Shown: positions 8,620-17,732 of the stretch, piece after piece
How the letters are laid out: every line of letters begins with the position of its first letter
Position numbering within the stretch: the stretch's first letter is position 1
Source of the DNA: an uncultured Dehalococcoidia bacterium
GTDB taxonomy: Bacteria > Chloroflexota > Dehalococcoidia > Lucifugimonadales > UBA3495
NCBI GenBank assembly: GCA_958295765.1
Contig: CATQHB010000002.1
Location: forward strand, 1,562,091 to 1,626,090
DNA length: 64,000 nucleotides
Reading direction: 5' to 3'
Position numbers and translations under genes: made by a program
The notes under the pieces: model-generated
Told to the model about the DNA's origin: nothing
The model's database searches: none
What the model saw: the letters and a program-made list of their open reading frames with translations, nothing else

Positions 8620-9624
8620 CTAATACAGGTGGCAGGACGTGGTGTGGCCCGGCGCTATCTCCCGGGTCTCCGGCACTTCTACCGAACAACGGTCCATCGC
8701 AAAGGGGCAGCGGGTGTGAAAGCGGCAGCCGGAGGGCGGGTTCAGCGGTGAAGGCACCTCGCCAGTCAGGATTATCTCATCCTGCTCAATGTCCGGGTGC
8801 GAAGGCAGCGCCGCCGACATCAACGCCTTGGTGTAGGGATGCAAAGGGTTGTTGTAAAGCTCCTTTACGTCGGCGTACTCCACAATCTGGCCCAAGTACA
8901 TCACCGCCACCCAATCGCACATATACCGCACCGTCGCCAGGTGGTGGGCAATCAGCAGGTAGCTGACCCCATACTCCTGCTGCAAGTCCTTCAGCAGGTT
9001 CATAATCTGGGCGCGGATCGAAACGTCCAGCGCCGATACCGGCTCGTCCAGGACGATCATCTTGGGGTTGAGGGACAAGCCCCGGGCAATCGCCAGACGC
9101 TGCCGCTGGCCGCCGCTGAATTCGTGGGGGTAGAGGTTGGCGTGGTAGGAACTGAGGCCCACGTCGTTGAGCAGCTTTTGCATCCGCTCTTCAACCTGCC
9201 GGTGGGGAACGTCCCAATTGATGACCATTGGCTCGCCCACCAGGTCTTTCACCCGCATCCGGGGGTTGAGCGAACTCCAGGGGTCTTGAAAGACGGCCTG
9301 TACCGAACTGCGGTACTCCTTCCGTTGCGCGGAATTGGCCTGGTGAATGTCCTCGCCCTCAAACAGGATACTGCCCTCGGTTGGCTCTTCCAGCATCAAC
9401 AGCAGCTTGGCGGTGGTGCTTTTGCCGCAGCCGGACTCGCCAACAATGCCCAGGGTCTTGCCCCGCTCCACCCGGAAAGAGATGCCGTCAACCGCCTTGA
9501 GGTAGCCGGTGGTTCGGGACAGCAGCAACCCCTTGGTTACCGGGAAGTACTTTTTCAAGTCCCGCACTTCCAGCAGGGCCGGCCCTGGCGTAACGGTTTC
9601 CGGCGGTTGCCCGGTAGTGGTCAT
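8620..9624 (-). CDS. oppF: Oligopeptide/dipeptide ABC transporter ATP-binding protein, OppF/DppF type
   Basis: 334 aa. Powers uptake of peptides or similar solutes at the cytoplasmic face of the membrane. Walker [10 protein letters not shown] (62-70), signature [14 protein letters not shown], Walker B MIVLDEP and the H-loop region are intact; the C-terminus has the OppD/F-specific extension ([26 protein letters not shown]), whose cysteines are conserved in the family. ATG at 9624 overlaps the stop of oppD (ATGA) and has GGAGG 7 nt upstream; an upstream in-frame extension exists but overlaps oppD too far. No permease or binding-protein gene is nearby. Confidence 0.92.
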   Translation of the reverse strand: MTTTGQPPETVTPGPALLEVRDLKKYFPVTKGLLLSRTTGYLKAVDGISFRVERGKTLGIVGESGCGKSTTAKLLLMLEEPTEGSILFEGEDIHQANSAQRKEYRSSVQAVFQDPWSSLNPRMRVKDLVGEPMVINWDVPHRQVEERMQKLLNDVGLSSYHANLYPHEFSGGQRQRLAIARGLSLNPKMIVLDEPVSALDVSIRAQIMNLLKDLQQEYGVSYLLIAHHLATVRYMCDWVAVMYLGQIVEYADVKELYNNPLHPYTKALMSAALPSHPDIEQDEIILTGEVPSPLNPPSGCRFHTRCPFAMDRCSVEVPETREIAPGHTTSCHLY

Positions 9625-10607
9625 GCCAACCTCCAGCAAGCGGCCTGGTGGCTTTCGGATACCTGAAAAGCCGCCGGATACTCCTCCCGGCACCGTTCCA
9701 TCACGTAGGGGCAGCGGTCGGCAAAAGAACAGCCCGGCGGCAAATCGTGGAGGGCCGGCGGCTGCCCCTCAATGGCGTACAGCCGTTCCACGTCCTCCTC
9801 CAGCTTGGGAACCGAGGCCAGCAGCGCCTCGGTGTAGGGATGGGACGGGTTGTTGAAAATATCCCGCACGCCGCCGGTTTCCACCACCTTGCCCGCGTAC
9901 ATCACCGCCACCCGGTCGCACATTTTAGCCACTACGCCAAAATCGTGGGTAATGAAAATCAGCGCCAGGTTGGATTGCTGCTGCAAGTCCTTGAGCAGTT
10001 TGAGGTATTGGGCCTGAATCGTAACGTCCAGGGAAGTGGTCGGCTCGTCGGCGATCAACACCGACGGCTCACAGGAAATGCCGATAGCCCCCACTACCCG
10101 CTGCCTCATTCCGCCGCTCAATTGGTGGGGGTAGTCTTTGACCCGGGATTCGGCGGCGGGAATGTTCACCTTGCGCAGCACTTCCAGAGTGTGCTCCAGG
10201 ATGCTCCGCTTGGGAATGTCCTGGTGTATCCTTATCGCCTCATTCACCTGGCTGCCGATGGAAAAGACCGGATTGAGGGAGGTCATAGGGTCCTGGATAA
10301 TCAAGGCAATCTGGCTGCCCCGCACCTTGCTCATCTCATTCTCGGAAAGCTGGAGCAAGTCCTGGCCCTCCAGCATAATCCGGCCATTGACAATTTCGCC
10401 CGGCGGGGAGGGAATCAGGCGCATCAGGGAGAGCATAGTTACCGACTTGCCACAGCCCGACTCGCCGACGATGCCCAGCGTCTCACCCCGGCGCAACTCA
10501 AAGCTGACGCCGTCCACCGCCTTAACGGTGCCCCAGCGGGTGCTGAAGTAGGTGCAAAGGTTTTCCACCTCCAGCACCACCTCATTAGGGGAATTAGCAA
10601 GGGTCAT
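9621..10607 (-). CDS. oppD: Oligopeptide/dipeptide ABC transporter ATP-binding protein, OppD/DppD type
   Basis: 328 aa, full-length. First gene of the two-gene ATPase operon. Walker A GESGCGKS (48-55), Q-loop IQDPMTSLNP, signature LSGGMRQRV, Walker B VLIADEPTTSLD and the C-terminal HPYTEALLASVP / GCSFADRCPYVMERC segment all fit OppD/DppD. ATG at 10607 is preceded by GGGAGGGG. OppD and OppF form the nucleotide-binding heterodimer; OppB, OppC and OppA must be encoded elsewhere, so the solute is unknown. Confidence 0.92.
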   Translation of the reverse strand: MTLANSPNEVVLEVENLCTYFSTRWGTVKAVDGVSFELRRGETLGIVGESGCGKSVTMLSLMRLIPSPPGEIVNGRIMLEGQDLLQLSENEMSKVRGSQIALIIQDPMTSLNPVFSIGSQVNEAIRIHQDIPKRSILEHTLEVLRKVNIPAAESRVKDYPHQLSGGMRQRVVGAIGISCEPSVLIADEPTTSLDVTIQAQYLKLLKDLQQQSNLALIFITHDFGVVAKMCDRVAVMYAGKVVETGGVRDIFNNPSHPYTEALLASVPKLEEDVERLYAIEGQPPALHDLPPGCSFADRCPYVMERCREEYPAAFQVSESHQAACWRLA

Positions 10608-10828
10608 TATCAGGCCCCTCCCTATAGCAGGAAATCGGAATAGTAGGAAATCAGCGGGATTCCCGCCAAATCAGGTTTGCCATTGGCCCGGCCGGGAGTT
10701 TGCCGCAACTCTATAGAAGGGGGATAGCTTTGTCAATACGTTTGGGCCGGCCGCCGGGGCCGGTGCAAAGTCTGCGCCAAGAACAAAATTCGCTCACCGG
10801 AACGCGAACCGCTTGCCGGAACAAAATT

Positions 10829-10887
10829 CGCTCATGGTGAGCCTGTCGAACCATCCACCTATCCTTCGACAAGCTCAGGATGAGCGG
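10829..10887. repeat. Inverted-repeat element (family B), copy 1
   Basis: Arms CGCTCATGGTGAGCCTGTCG and its inverse (CGACAAGCTCAGGATGAGCG) around a short AT-richer centre. Lies between oppD and the M20 peptidase gene. The 10608-10936 gap otherwise holds only short AGGAAATC direct repeats near 10630-10650. Confidence 0.85.
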
Positions 10888-10936
10888 GGTTAGGATTTTG
10901 CACCTATCCCGGCCGACCACCAGGTTCGGGCCGGCG

Positions 10937-12295
10937 TTACTTCACCGCCAGCATATCGCAGGCCAGCCCCAGCATTATCTTGGTGCCACTAAGCAGGCTC
11001 TTGATGCCCACCGATTCGTTGGTGCCGTGGGTGAAGTTCAGCATGGGGTCATCATCGGGGTGAGAGCCGGAAAAGCCGTAGGTAACCGTCCCCAGCGGGC
11101 GGGTGAACCGGGAGTCGGTAAACCCGTTGCTGATGGCCGGCACCCATTGAATATCCTCCCGGTCCAGGGCCTGGGCCGTTACCGAGCGGATGCTGGTCGC
11201 CAGGGCCGACTCAAAGGGCGATGAATTGGGCCGGGCCATATAGTCAATTTCGTAGGTGATGCCGGGAATTCCCGCCAGCACCGTATCCAACTGGTCGCGG
11301 ACGTATTGCTCATCCTGGTGGGGCAGGGTGCGCACGTCGCAGGTGAGCCGGATGGATTCAGGAACGCTGTTGGACTTCACCCCGCCCCTTACCATCGTAG
11401 GCGTCAGCGTCATCCGGGAGAGGGCGCGCAGCATTGACGCAAAGCGGGGATTTTCCGGCTGTATTTCGGCGATAATCGCGTCCACGTTGGCCGGCGAGGG
11501 CTTGTCCTCAATGGCAAAGGTGGAGAGGTGGTCAAAAAGGGCGGTGGAGGTGTCCCGGTCCGGGTCGTAGCCCTCAATGGAGTTGAGGGCGCTGCTCAAC
11601 CGGTACAGGGCATTGGTTCCCTGCCAGGGCGTTGAGGCGTGGGAACTGACGCCTTTCACGTCAATCTCCACTTGGAGACGCCCCTTTTCCCCGACGCCCA
11701 GGATGTAGGTCAAGGCCCCGGCCGCCTGAATGGGCGTGCCGCCGCCTTCGTTGACGGCGTAAGGAGCGGCCAGCAGGTCGGGATGATTTTCCGCCAGCCA
11801 ACCGAAACCGTACCGGCCGCCATGCTCCTCGTCGGCGCCGGCGGCCAGAATCAGCCCGTCCTGCAACTCAATCCCGTTCCGTTTCAGGAGACGCGCCGCC
11901 ATAAGCTGGGCGGTGAGCAGCCCTTTACAGTCGGAAGCGCCGCGCCCAAAGATGCGGCCCTCGGCGATGGTGGCGCTGAACGGCGGGAACCGCCACTTGG
12001 CGTCATCCTCCACCGGCACCACGTCGGTGTGGGACATAAACATCAGGCCCGCCTGTCCCGACCGTCCCTCCAGCCGGGCAATCAGGTTGCCCCGGTTGGG
12101 CGCGGACTCCAGAATCCGGGACTCAATCCCGTCCTGGGCCAGCCAGTCCCGGACCAACTCGCAAACCGGGGTCTCATCTCCGGTAGGCATAAACCCGGTA
12201 TTCACTGACGGAATCCTGACCAGGGCCTGCTCCAGGGCGATAATTTCGTCCTCAGCGGCGTCAACCTGCGCGAACAACTCTGCCAAGTCAGGCAT
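10937..12295 (-). CDS. M20 family metallopeptidase (ArgE/DapE/carboxypeptidase G2-like)
   Basis: 452 aa. Di-zinc amidohydrolase acting on N-acyl amino acids or small peptides in the cytoplasm. Metal-site motifs are present in order: MSHTDVVPV (His), GRGASDCKG (bridging Asp), AGADEEHGG (Glu-Glu), and a C-terminal FTHGTNES His, with the dimerisation domain between (GVSSHASTPWQGTNALYRL). ATG at 12295 has GGGAGGG 9 nt upstream. Monocistronic and flanked by family B repeats. The family is too broad to name the substrate; succinyl-diaminopimelate desuccinylase is not favoured at this length (452 versus ~375 aa). Confidence 0.9.
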   Translation of the reverse strand: MPDLAELFAQVDAAEDEIIALEQALVRIPSVNTGFMPTGDETPVCELVRDWLAQDGIESRILESAPNRGNLIARLEGRSGQAGLMFMSHTDVVPVEDDAKWRFPPFSATIAEGRIFGRGASDCKGLLTAQLMAARLLKRNGIELQDGLILAAGADEEHGGRYGFGWLAENHPDLLAAPYAVNEGGGTPIQAAGALTYILGVGEKGRLQVEIDVKGVSSHASTPWQGTNALYRLSSALNSIEGYDPDRDTSTALFDHLSTFAIEDKPSPANVDAIIAEIQPENPRFASMLRALSRMTLTPTMVRGGVKSNSVPESIRLTCDVRTLPHQDEQYVRDQLDTVLAGIPGITYEIDYMARPNSSPFESALATSIRSVTAQALDREDIQWVPAISNGFTDSRFTRPLGTVTYGFSGSHPDDDPMLNFTHGTNESVGIKSLLSGTKIMLGLACDMLAVK

Positions 12296-12458
12296 CGGCG
12301 GTTCCCTCCCCTAGTTTCCTCATCCCGTAGGATTAGTTGGAGGGAGTGTAAACACGCCAAAGGGCAGTGTCAACGCGCGGCGCGTTATAAGGGCCGCCAG
12401 CCGCCAGGCAATAAATAGGCGGTTCCTGACCCATTACAACGTACAACACAACGTACAA

Positions 12459-12518
12459 CCGCTCATGGTGAGCCTGTCGAACCATCCGTTTATCCTTCGA
12501 CAAGCTCAGGATGAGCGG
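12459..12518. repeat. Inverted-repeat element (family B), copy 2
   Basis: CCGCTCATGGTGAGCCTGTC inverted against GACAAGCTCAGGATGAGCGG. Directly followed by a lone right arm of family A (CCGGAACGACGG and flank, about 12550-12580), then by a family C composite; the 12296-12849 intergenic stretch is almost wholly repeat-derived. Confidence 0.85.
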
Positions 12519-12581
12519 GGTATTTACTCCACCAGCAAGGCCCAAAAGCCGGAACGACGGGTTTATGCTGCGATTGCCTTG

Positions 12582-12700
12582 GGTAGGGGAGGGTTTATAA
12601 CCCGCCCGGCCCGCAACGGCAGAATCATTTGGGCAACGGAGTCATCGTATCCGACCCATCCTTGCACCGAACCTGGGCGGGTTACAAACCCGCCCCTACC
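12582..12700. repeat. Composite repeat: two family C hairpins around a conserved core, copy 1
   Basis: A GC hairpin at 12582-12607 and its inverse at 12675-12700 enclose a ~65-bp core (CGGCAGAATCATTTGGGCAA, CATCGTATCCGA, TCCTTGCACCG). The same arrangement and core recur at 34321-34440. The right side continues as GTATTCCGGCC and TGTTGAGAATACC to about 12750, the inverse of the left flank of the other copy, so the complete element is a large inverted repeat. Confidence 0.75.
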
Positions 12701-12763
12701 GGCTGTTAGAGTATTCCGGCCAGAACACCAACTCGTGTTGAGAATACCAATGGGCCGCCCCAC

Positions 12764-12792
12764 TTTCACCAGCCACTGATGACGGCTATAAT
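12764..12792 (+). promoter_or_regulatory. Candidate promoter for the PuuE-like deacetylase gene
   Basis: TATAAT at 12787-12792, with a weak -35 (TTTCAC, 12764-12769) at 17-bp spacing. It lies 58 bp before the gene start and just beyond the composite repeat. Confidence 0.35.
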
Positions 12793-12849
12793 GGCCTTTT
12801 CCCTTACTACCGGGCATTATCTTATGTTATTTGGAGGCGCATACCGGCG

Positions 12850-13746
12850 ATGCAGCGTGATTATGTAGGCTATGGCCGGAACGTTCCCCGGATCCGGTGG
12901 CCGGGGGACGCCCGGATTGCCGTCTCTCTGGTGGTAAATTATGAGGAAGGCTCGGAATACTCTCTGCTGGACGGAGATGCCCACCATGAGACCAACAACG
13001 AAGTTCCCTCGCCGATCCCGCCGGGGCAGCGGGACCTTTTCAACGAGTCCTTCTTTGAGTACGGCAGCCGGGTTGGCGTCTGGCGCCTGCTGGACATTTT
13101 TGACCGGCGGGGCGTCAAATCCACCTTTTACTGCTGCGCGCTGGCCCTGGAACGCAACCCGGAACTGGCCCGGGAAATTGTTGCCCGGGGCCACGAACCT
13201 TGCGGCCATGGCTACCGCTGGGCCGAGGCCCACCTGATGAGCCGGGATGAGGAACGGCAGGATATTGAAAAGACCATTGAATCAATGACCGGCGCTACCG
13301 GCCAGCGGCCCCTGGGCTGGTTCACCCGCTACGGCCCCAGCGTCCACACCAGGGAACTGGTGGCCGCCGAGGGGGGCTTCCTTTACGACAGCATCGCCAC
13401 CAACGACGACCTGCCCTACTATGTAACGGCCAACGGCCGGCCCTGGTTGGTGCTGCCCTATAGCTTTGAGACCAACGACGCCCGCTTCTGGCGGGGCGGC
13501 CTGGTAAGTACCGGCGACTTCTATGAGTACCTGAAGGATTCTTTTGACTGCCTGTACGCCGAAGGGGAAACGCACCCCAAAATGATGTCGGTGGGCCTGC
13601 ATTGCCGCATCACTGGACGGCCGGCACGGTCTCAGGCCGTAGCCCGATTTATCGAGTACGCCCAGGACTTCCCCGGCGTGTGGTTCGCCCGCCGCATCGA
13701 CATCGCCCGCCATTGGCTGGAGAACTACCCGCCGCCAGGTAAGTGA
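12850..13746 (+). CDS. Polysaccharide deacetylase family protein, PuuE-type (allantoinase-like)
   Basis: 298 aa, soluble, no signal peptide. NodB-type TIM-barrel fold: VSLVVNYEEGSEYSLLDGD near residues 23-42, SRVGVWRLLDIFDRRGVKST, EIVARGHEPCGHGYRW and PLGWFTRYGPSVHTRELVA. The NYEEGSE...GD segment and overall length match the PuuE cofactor-independent allantoinase and related cytoplasmic deacetylases rather than peptidoglycan deacetylases. If it is an allantoinase it would open allantoin in purine breakdown, but no other purine-catabolism gene is nearby. ATG follows TTTGGAGG by ~13 nt. Related family members act on other cyclic amides, so the substrate is uncertain. Confidence 0.83.
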   Translation: MQRDYVGYGRNVPRIRWPGDARIAVSLVVNYEEGSEYSLLDGDAHHETNNEVPSPIPPGQRDLFNESFFEYGSRVGVWRLLDIFDRRGVKSTFYCCALALERNPELAREIVARGHEPCGHGYRWAEAHLMSRDEERQDIEKTIESMTGATGQRPLGWFTRYGPSVHTRELVAAEGGFLYDSIATNDDLPYYVTANGRPWLVLPYSFETNDARFWRGGLVSTGDFYEYLKDSFDCLYAEGETHPKMMSVGLHCRITGRPARSQAVARFIEYAQDFPGVWFARRIDIARHWLENYPPPGK

Positions 13747-13824
13747 TGCCGGCCGGCGCAAGGGCAGGGAGTCTTATAGAGGCAGGGCAATCGCAGCACA
13801 AACCCGTCATTCCGGCTTATAAAC

Positions 13825-13921
13825 CCGGCGTTCCGGCGAAAGCCGGAATCCAGAACCCTCGGTAGCCGGCCCGCTATTTTCCGGGGGATTTCCTGGATTC
13901 CGGCTTTCGCCGGAACGACGG
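13825..13921. repeat. ~98-bp inverted-repeat element (family A), copy 3
   Basis: Left arm begins CCGGCGTTCCGG (one base off consensus); right arm ends CCGGAACGACGG. The upstream flank GGGCAATCGCAGCACAAACC belongs to the wider arm, and a partial second left arm (CCCGTCATTCCGGC) lies at 13804. After it come two near copies of GTAATGACGGT (13928-13950). Confidence 0.85.
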
Positions 13922-14101
13922 TTGATTGTAATGACGGTTAATTGTAATGACGGTGGCCTGGGTTGCCCCGGTTAAGACGCAATTGCCCGGCTTATCGGGG
14001 ATAGGAATTATAGGGGACGGGAAATTGCGTTGAATCCCCGATATGTGGTAATTTTAAGGGACAACAGCTACAACCCAAGCCGGTAAGTATGAGGTGAGGA
14101 T

Positions 14102-14602
14102 ATGAGTTACAAGCCCAAGTACCTGGGCCACGTCAACCTTTTCGTCCGCAACGCCGAGCGCTCCCAACAATGGTATGCGGACATTCTGGGCCTGCATACC
14201 TACGATTTCCGGCCGGGGCGGGCCGCCTTTATGTCCGCCGACATTGAGCAGTCCCACGAAGTCGCCCTGATTGAGGTGGGCGAGGATGCGCCGGGCATCC
14301 AGAATCGGCAGGTGGGCCTGAATCACATGGCCTGGATGATGGAAAGCCTGGACGACCTTAAAGAGTTCTACCACCGGCTCAAAGAAAAGAACGTGCCCAT
14401 CGGCCACATCAGCGACCACGGCATTTCCATCGGCATCTACTTCAACGACCCGGACGGCAACGGGGTTGAAGTTTCCTACGAACTGCCCCGCGACCAGTGG
14501 AACCGGGAGGAAAACCTATTCATGGCCGAGGGTCGGATGTCCGGCCAATTCCCCGGCCCCTGGGACGCGGAAATGGCCGCCCAGCCGGCCGCCGCCCGGT
14601 AA
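14102..14602 (+). CDS. VOC family protein (extradiol dioxygenase / glyoxalase-like)
   Basis: 166 aa, one vicinal-oxygen-chelate domain pair. Predicted metal ligands are His10 (YLGHVNLFV), His75 (GLNHMAW) and Glu123 (GVEVSYE), preceded by DHGISIGIYFNDPDGN, the catechol-2,3-dioxygenase-type C-terminal motif. Likely a single-domain extradiol dioxygenase-like or lyase enzyme; no aromatic catabolism genes are adjacent, so the substrate is unknown. The ATG has GAGGTGAGG just upstream. Monocistronic, between a family A element and a repeat-rich gap. Confidence 0.82.
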   Translation: MSYKPKYLGHVNLFVRNAERSQQWYADILGLHTYDFRPGRAAFMSADIEQSHEVALIEVGEDAPGIQNRQVGLNHMAWMMESLDDLKEFYHRLKEKNVPIGHISDHGISIGIYFNDPDGNGVEVSYELPRDQWNREENLFMAEGRMSGQFPGPWDAEMAAQPAAAR

Positions 14603-14620
14603 ATCCACCGGGCCTTTACA

Positions 14621-14736
14621 ATTGTCATTATGACGGGTCTTTTGAGCGTCATCCTGAAGGGTCTTTTGAGCGTCATTATGACAGAGCGTGATTGTCATTT
14701 TGACGGGTCTTTTGATTGTCATTCTGACGGAGCGGA
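14621..14736. repeat. Five degenerate ~23-bp direct repeats
   Basis: Units starting at about 14621, 14644, 14668, 14691 and 14714 vary around ATTGTCATTATGACGGGTCT followed by TTT. The last unit merges with the inverted repeat at 14718-14820. Spacing is regular but there are no unique spacers, so this is not CRISPR. Confidence 0.7.
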
Positions 14737-14820
14737 GCGGAGGAAGAATCTAAAATCCCTGCCGAAACCGGCGTTGGCTTACCCGGCAGGTTTTAGACCC
14801 TTCACTCCGTTCCGGGTGAC
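14718..14820. repeat. ~103-bp imperfect inverted repeat (GTCATTC...GTGAC family)
   Basis: Left side GTCATTCTGACGGAGCGGAG, then AATCTAAAATCCCTGCCG; right side CGGCAGGTTTTAGACCC and TTCACTCCGTTCCGGGTGAC. Same type as the inverted repeat at 18828-18939. The rest of the 14603-15032 gap shows only a TATAAT at 14917-14922 without a convincing -35. Confidence 0.65.
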
Positions 14821-15032
14821 AGTTATGTGCCGTTAAGGGTAAGTTGTTAATGCCGGGTTTATGCCGTGATTGGCCGACCCCGGCAAATCCGGCTTTCCCC
14901 TTGCCGGAATATCCATTATAATTAGCTGAAGTCCCGAAAACGAACACCGGGGCGGCGGTTGTCGGGCGCAACGCAGCGCCGGACAAAGCGACTATACAGC
15001 TATAGCTGTCAATACAATACAGGAGGAAATCC

Positions 15033-16436
15033 ATGCCGAGCCAGGAAGACATTGCTTTAATGGCTCACTTGATGCGGCGGGCCGGCTTTGGCGCCTCCCG
15101 CGCCGAACTTGAGGAACGAGCCGCCAAAGGTTACGAGGCCACCGTTGAGGAACTGCTGAACCCGGGGCCGGAACCGGGAATTGACGAGGACGAGCTAATC
15201 CGTTACTTCCCCCAATTCGAGAGTTCCCTGGCGCCGGTGGCGGCCCAAACCGAGTGGGTTTACCGGATGATTAACACCCGTTGGCCGTTGCAGGAAAAGA
15301 TGGCCCTGTTCTGGCATCAGCTTTTCGCCACCGGCAACTCCAAAGTCGATAATCCGCCGGAACTGCTCCAGCAAATCGCGATGTTCCGCCGGGAGGGGCT
15401 GACCACCTTTCCCAACCTGCTGGTCCAGTTAGCCCAGAACCCGGCGATGATTTACTGGCTGGACAACAACGGCAACCATTACGGTTCCATCAACGAAAAC
15501 TGGGGCCGGGAGTTGCTGGAACTGTTCTCTATGGGCGTCGGCCACTACTCCGAGGACGACATCAAGGAAGCATCCCGCGCCTTTACCGGCTGGACGATTG
15601 GCACCAAGCCCCCCCGCCAACCGGTGGGCCGTTTCTACTGGAGCTTTGAGTTCAAGCCGGAAGACCACGACTACGGGGAAAAGCAGTTCCTGGGTCATTC
15701 CGGCAACTTTGACGGCGGCGACATCATTGACATCGTCGTCAAGGAGGAGGATACGGCCCGGTTCCTGGCCCGCCACCTCTACAATTTCTTTGTGGCCGAC
15801 GAACCCCAGGTGCCGGCCTGGAACATCACGCCGCCCAATGACCTGGACGCCATTGACCGTCTGGTGCAGGCTTACCTGGACTCCGGGGCCGACATTCGCT
15901 CCATCCTGCGGGCGCTGTTCAACTCCGACTTTTTCAAGCAGGCCCGGTTCGCCCACGTCAAGAGTCCCGCCGAGTTGGTAGTGAGTACCGCGCGGCTGGC
16001 CGGGAACTACAACGGCCCCCGTACCGGTTTCCCCCTCCTGGCTTTTGAGTGCGGCTGGCAGGGGCAGGAATTGATGAACCCCCCCAGCGTGGAAAGCTGG
16101 CATACCGGCTCGGAGTGGATTGACGGCGGCGCCCTGGTGCGGCGGGTCAACTTCGCCGCCAAACTGCTCTCCGACACCTCGCTCCCCGGCATCAAGGCCA
16201 TCGTCGCCGGGCTGAAAGAGCAGGGAACCCTGTCGCCCAATGAATTTGTGAACGCCTGCCTCGACCTGGCCGGCCCGGTTGAGGTGGACGAAGGCACTCA
16301 CCAGGAGTTGCTGGCCCAGGCTCAGGCCGGCGGAGACATCACTTGGGACAGCGAAGAGGCCGCCGCCGAGTCGGAACGCCGCACCGGGGTGATGCTGGCA
16401 ATGATTGCCGCCACCCGGGAGTTTCAGTTTGCTTAA
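15033..16436 (+). CDS. DUF1800 family protein
   Basis: 467 aa. Typical DUF1800 features: N-terminal LMRRAGFGASRAELEERAAK, then LQEKMALFWHQLFATGNSKV, NENWGRELLELFSMGVGHY, EASRAFTGWTIG and ARFLARHLYNFFVADEP. The biochemical role of the family is unknown; its genes are commonly paired with DUF1501 genes, as here (71 bp to the next start). Many relatives have a signal peptide; none is seen here, so the protein is predicted cytoplasmic unless exported with a partner. ATG at 15033 follows AGGAGGAAATCC, a good ribosome site. First gene of a three-gene operon. Confidence 0.92.
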   Translation: MPSQEDIALMAHLMRRAGFGASRAELEERAAKGYEATVEELLNPGPEPGIDEDELIRYFPQFESSLAPVAAQTEWVYRMINTRWPLQEKMALFWHQLFATGNSKVDNPPELLQQIAMFRREGLTTFPNLLVQLAQNPAMIYWLDNNGNHYGSINENWGRELLELFSMGVGHYSEDDIKEASRAFTGWTIGTKPPRQPVGRFYWSFEFKPEDHDYGEKQFLGHSGNFDGGDIIDIVVKEEDTARFLARHLYNFFVADEPQVPAWNITPPNDLDAIDRLVQAYLDSGADIRSILRALFNSDFFKQARFAHVKSPAELVVSTARLAGNYNGPRTGFPLLAFECGWQGQELMNPPSVESWHTGSEWIDGGALVRRVNFAAKLLSDTSLPGIKAIVAGLKEQGTLSPNEFVNACLDLAGPVEVDEGTHQELLAQAQAGGDITWDSEEAAAESERRTGVMLAMIAATREFQFA

Positions 16437-16507
16437 CCCGGCAGCCGGCTGACCCGGCGACCCGCTGCCAATGATTCAGCCAACAGCCAATAGAGGAGGA
16501 CAACCTT

Positions 16508-17653
16508 ATGGCGTCAACCAGGAAAGACCCGGTGCTGGTGGTGTTGCAACTTTCCGGCGCCAACGACTATCTGAACACGGTTATACCCTTTACCGACCCG
16601 CTTTACCGGGACTACCGGCCCAATCTGGGCCTCCCGGAAGACCAGATTATCCCCTTTACCGATGACCTGGCCTTTCACCCCAGCATGGGGCCGGTAAAGG
16701 ACGTTTGGGAACAGGGGAAGATGGCGATTATTCACGGCATCGGCTACGAAAACTCCTCCCGTTCTCACTTCCGCTCTATGGACATCTGGCACACCTGCGA
16801 GCCGGACAAGGTGGGGACGGAGGGTTGGCTGGGCCGGGTCATCCGGGACCTGGACCCGGCGGGGGAGAACGTGCTGAAGGGCGTCAACTTCGGTCAGGGC
16901 CTGCCCCGGGCCATGGCCCTGCGGGGCGTGCCGGTAACCTCGGTGTCCGACCTGGCTTCCTACGGCGTCCTCACCGACGTGCCGGCCATCGGCGGCGGCG
17001 AGGAGCGGGAGCGAATGCTGGAGCTATTCTCCCGGGTCTATTCCCCGGCCATCGGCAACGGCCCGGTGATGGACTACCTGGGACAGACCGGCCGCGACGC
17101 GCTCAAGGGCGCCGACATCATCAAGACCGCGCCGGAACAGTATTCCTCCACCGTGGAGTACGCCGACAACCCCATCGCCAAGAGCCTGAAAAGTGTAGCG
17201 CAGGTTCACCTGGCTAACCTGGGCACCCAGATTTTCTATACCCAGTACGGCAGCTTCGACACTCACTTTAACCAGTTGCCGGCTCACGCCAAGCTCTGGG
17301 TCGATGTTTCCGGGGCGGTCAACGATTTCTTTGCCGACCTGCGGGAGCATGACGCCGCCGACAACGTGGTGATGCTGGTATTCACCGAGTTCGGCCGGCG
17401 GGTTCAGGACAACGGCACTGGTTGCGACCATGGCCGGGGCGGGGTAGCCTTTGCCATCGGCGACCGGGTCAACCCGGGGATGTACGGCGAATACCCCTCG
17501 CTCAAGGCCGAGGACTTGATTGAGGGCGACCTGGCGCCGGGCTACGATTTCCGGGGTTTCTACTCCACCTTTGCCGAGCGCTGGCTGGGCCTGGACGCCA
17601 CGCCCATCGTCGGCGGCAAGTTCGAGCAGCTCGATTTCCTACCCACCCACTGA
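16508..17653 (+). CDS. DUF1501 family protein
   Basis: 381 aa. The family is related to alkaline-phosphatase/sulfatase-fold proteins of unknown substrate. Visible motifs: VVLQLSGANDYLNTVIP, GIGYENSSRSHFRSMDIW, YGSFDTHFNQ, VVMLVFTEFGRRVQDNGTG and CDHGRGGVAFAIG, which carry the conserved Asp/His residues. The usual Tat signal of the family is absent: the chain starts MASTRKDPVLVVLQ, directly at the first strand. ATG at 16508 follows TAGAGGAGG. Second gene of the DUF1800-DUF1501-NHL operon. Confidence 0.92.
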   Translation: MASTRKDPVLVVLQLSGANDYLNTVIPFTDPLYRDYRPNLGLPEDQIIPFTDDLAFHPSMGPVKDVWEQGKMAIIHGIGYENSSRSHFRSMDIWHTCEPDKVGTEGWLGRVIRDLDPAGENVLKGVNFGQGLPRAMALRGVPVTSVSDLASYGVLTDVPAIGGGEERERMLELFSRVYSPAIGNGPVMDYLGQTGRDALKGADIIKTAPEQYSSTVEYADNPIAKSLKSVAQVHLANLGTQIFYTQYGSFDTHFNQLPAHAKLWVDVSGAVNDFFADLREHDAADNVVMLVFTEFGRRVQDNGTGCDHGRGGVAFAIGDRVNPGMYGEYPSLKAEDLIEGDLAPGYDFRGFYSTFAERWLGLDATPIVGGKFEQLDFLPTH

Positions 17654-17732
17654 GTTTCTTGCCAACCGGGTCGAGCCTGGCGTCAAGCCGCAACTTTACC
17701 CGGTTGGTCTTATGTTGAATAAGGAGGCAGCG

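Noticed and set aside
14621-14736. CRISPR-like direct repeats
   Set aside because: The ~23-bp units adjoin directly with no unique spacers and no cas genes.
14917-14922. TATAAT as a promoter of the DUF1800 operon
   Set aside because: No acceptable -35 at 16-18 bp and it lies 110 bp upstream of the start; not enough to call.
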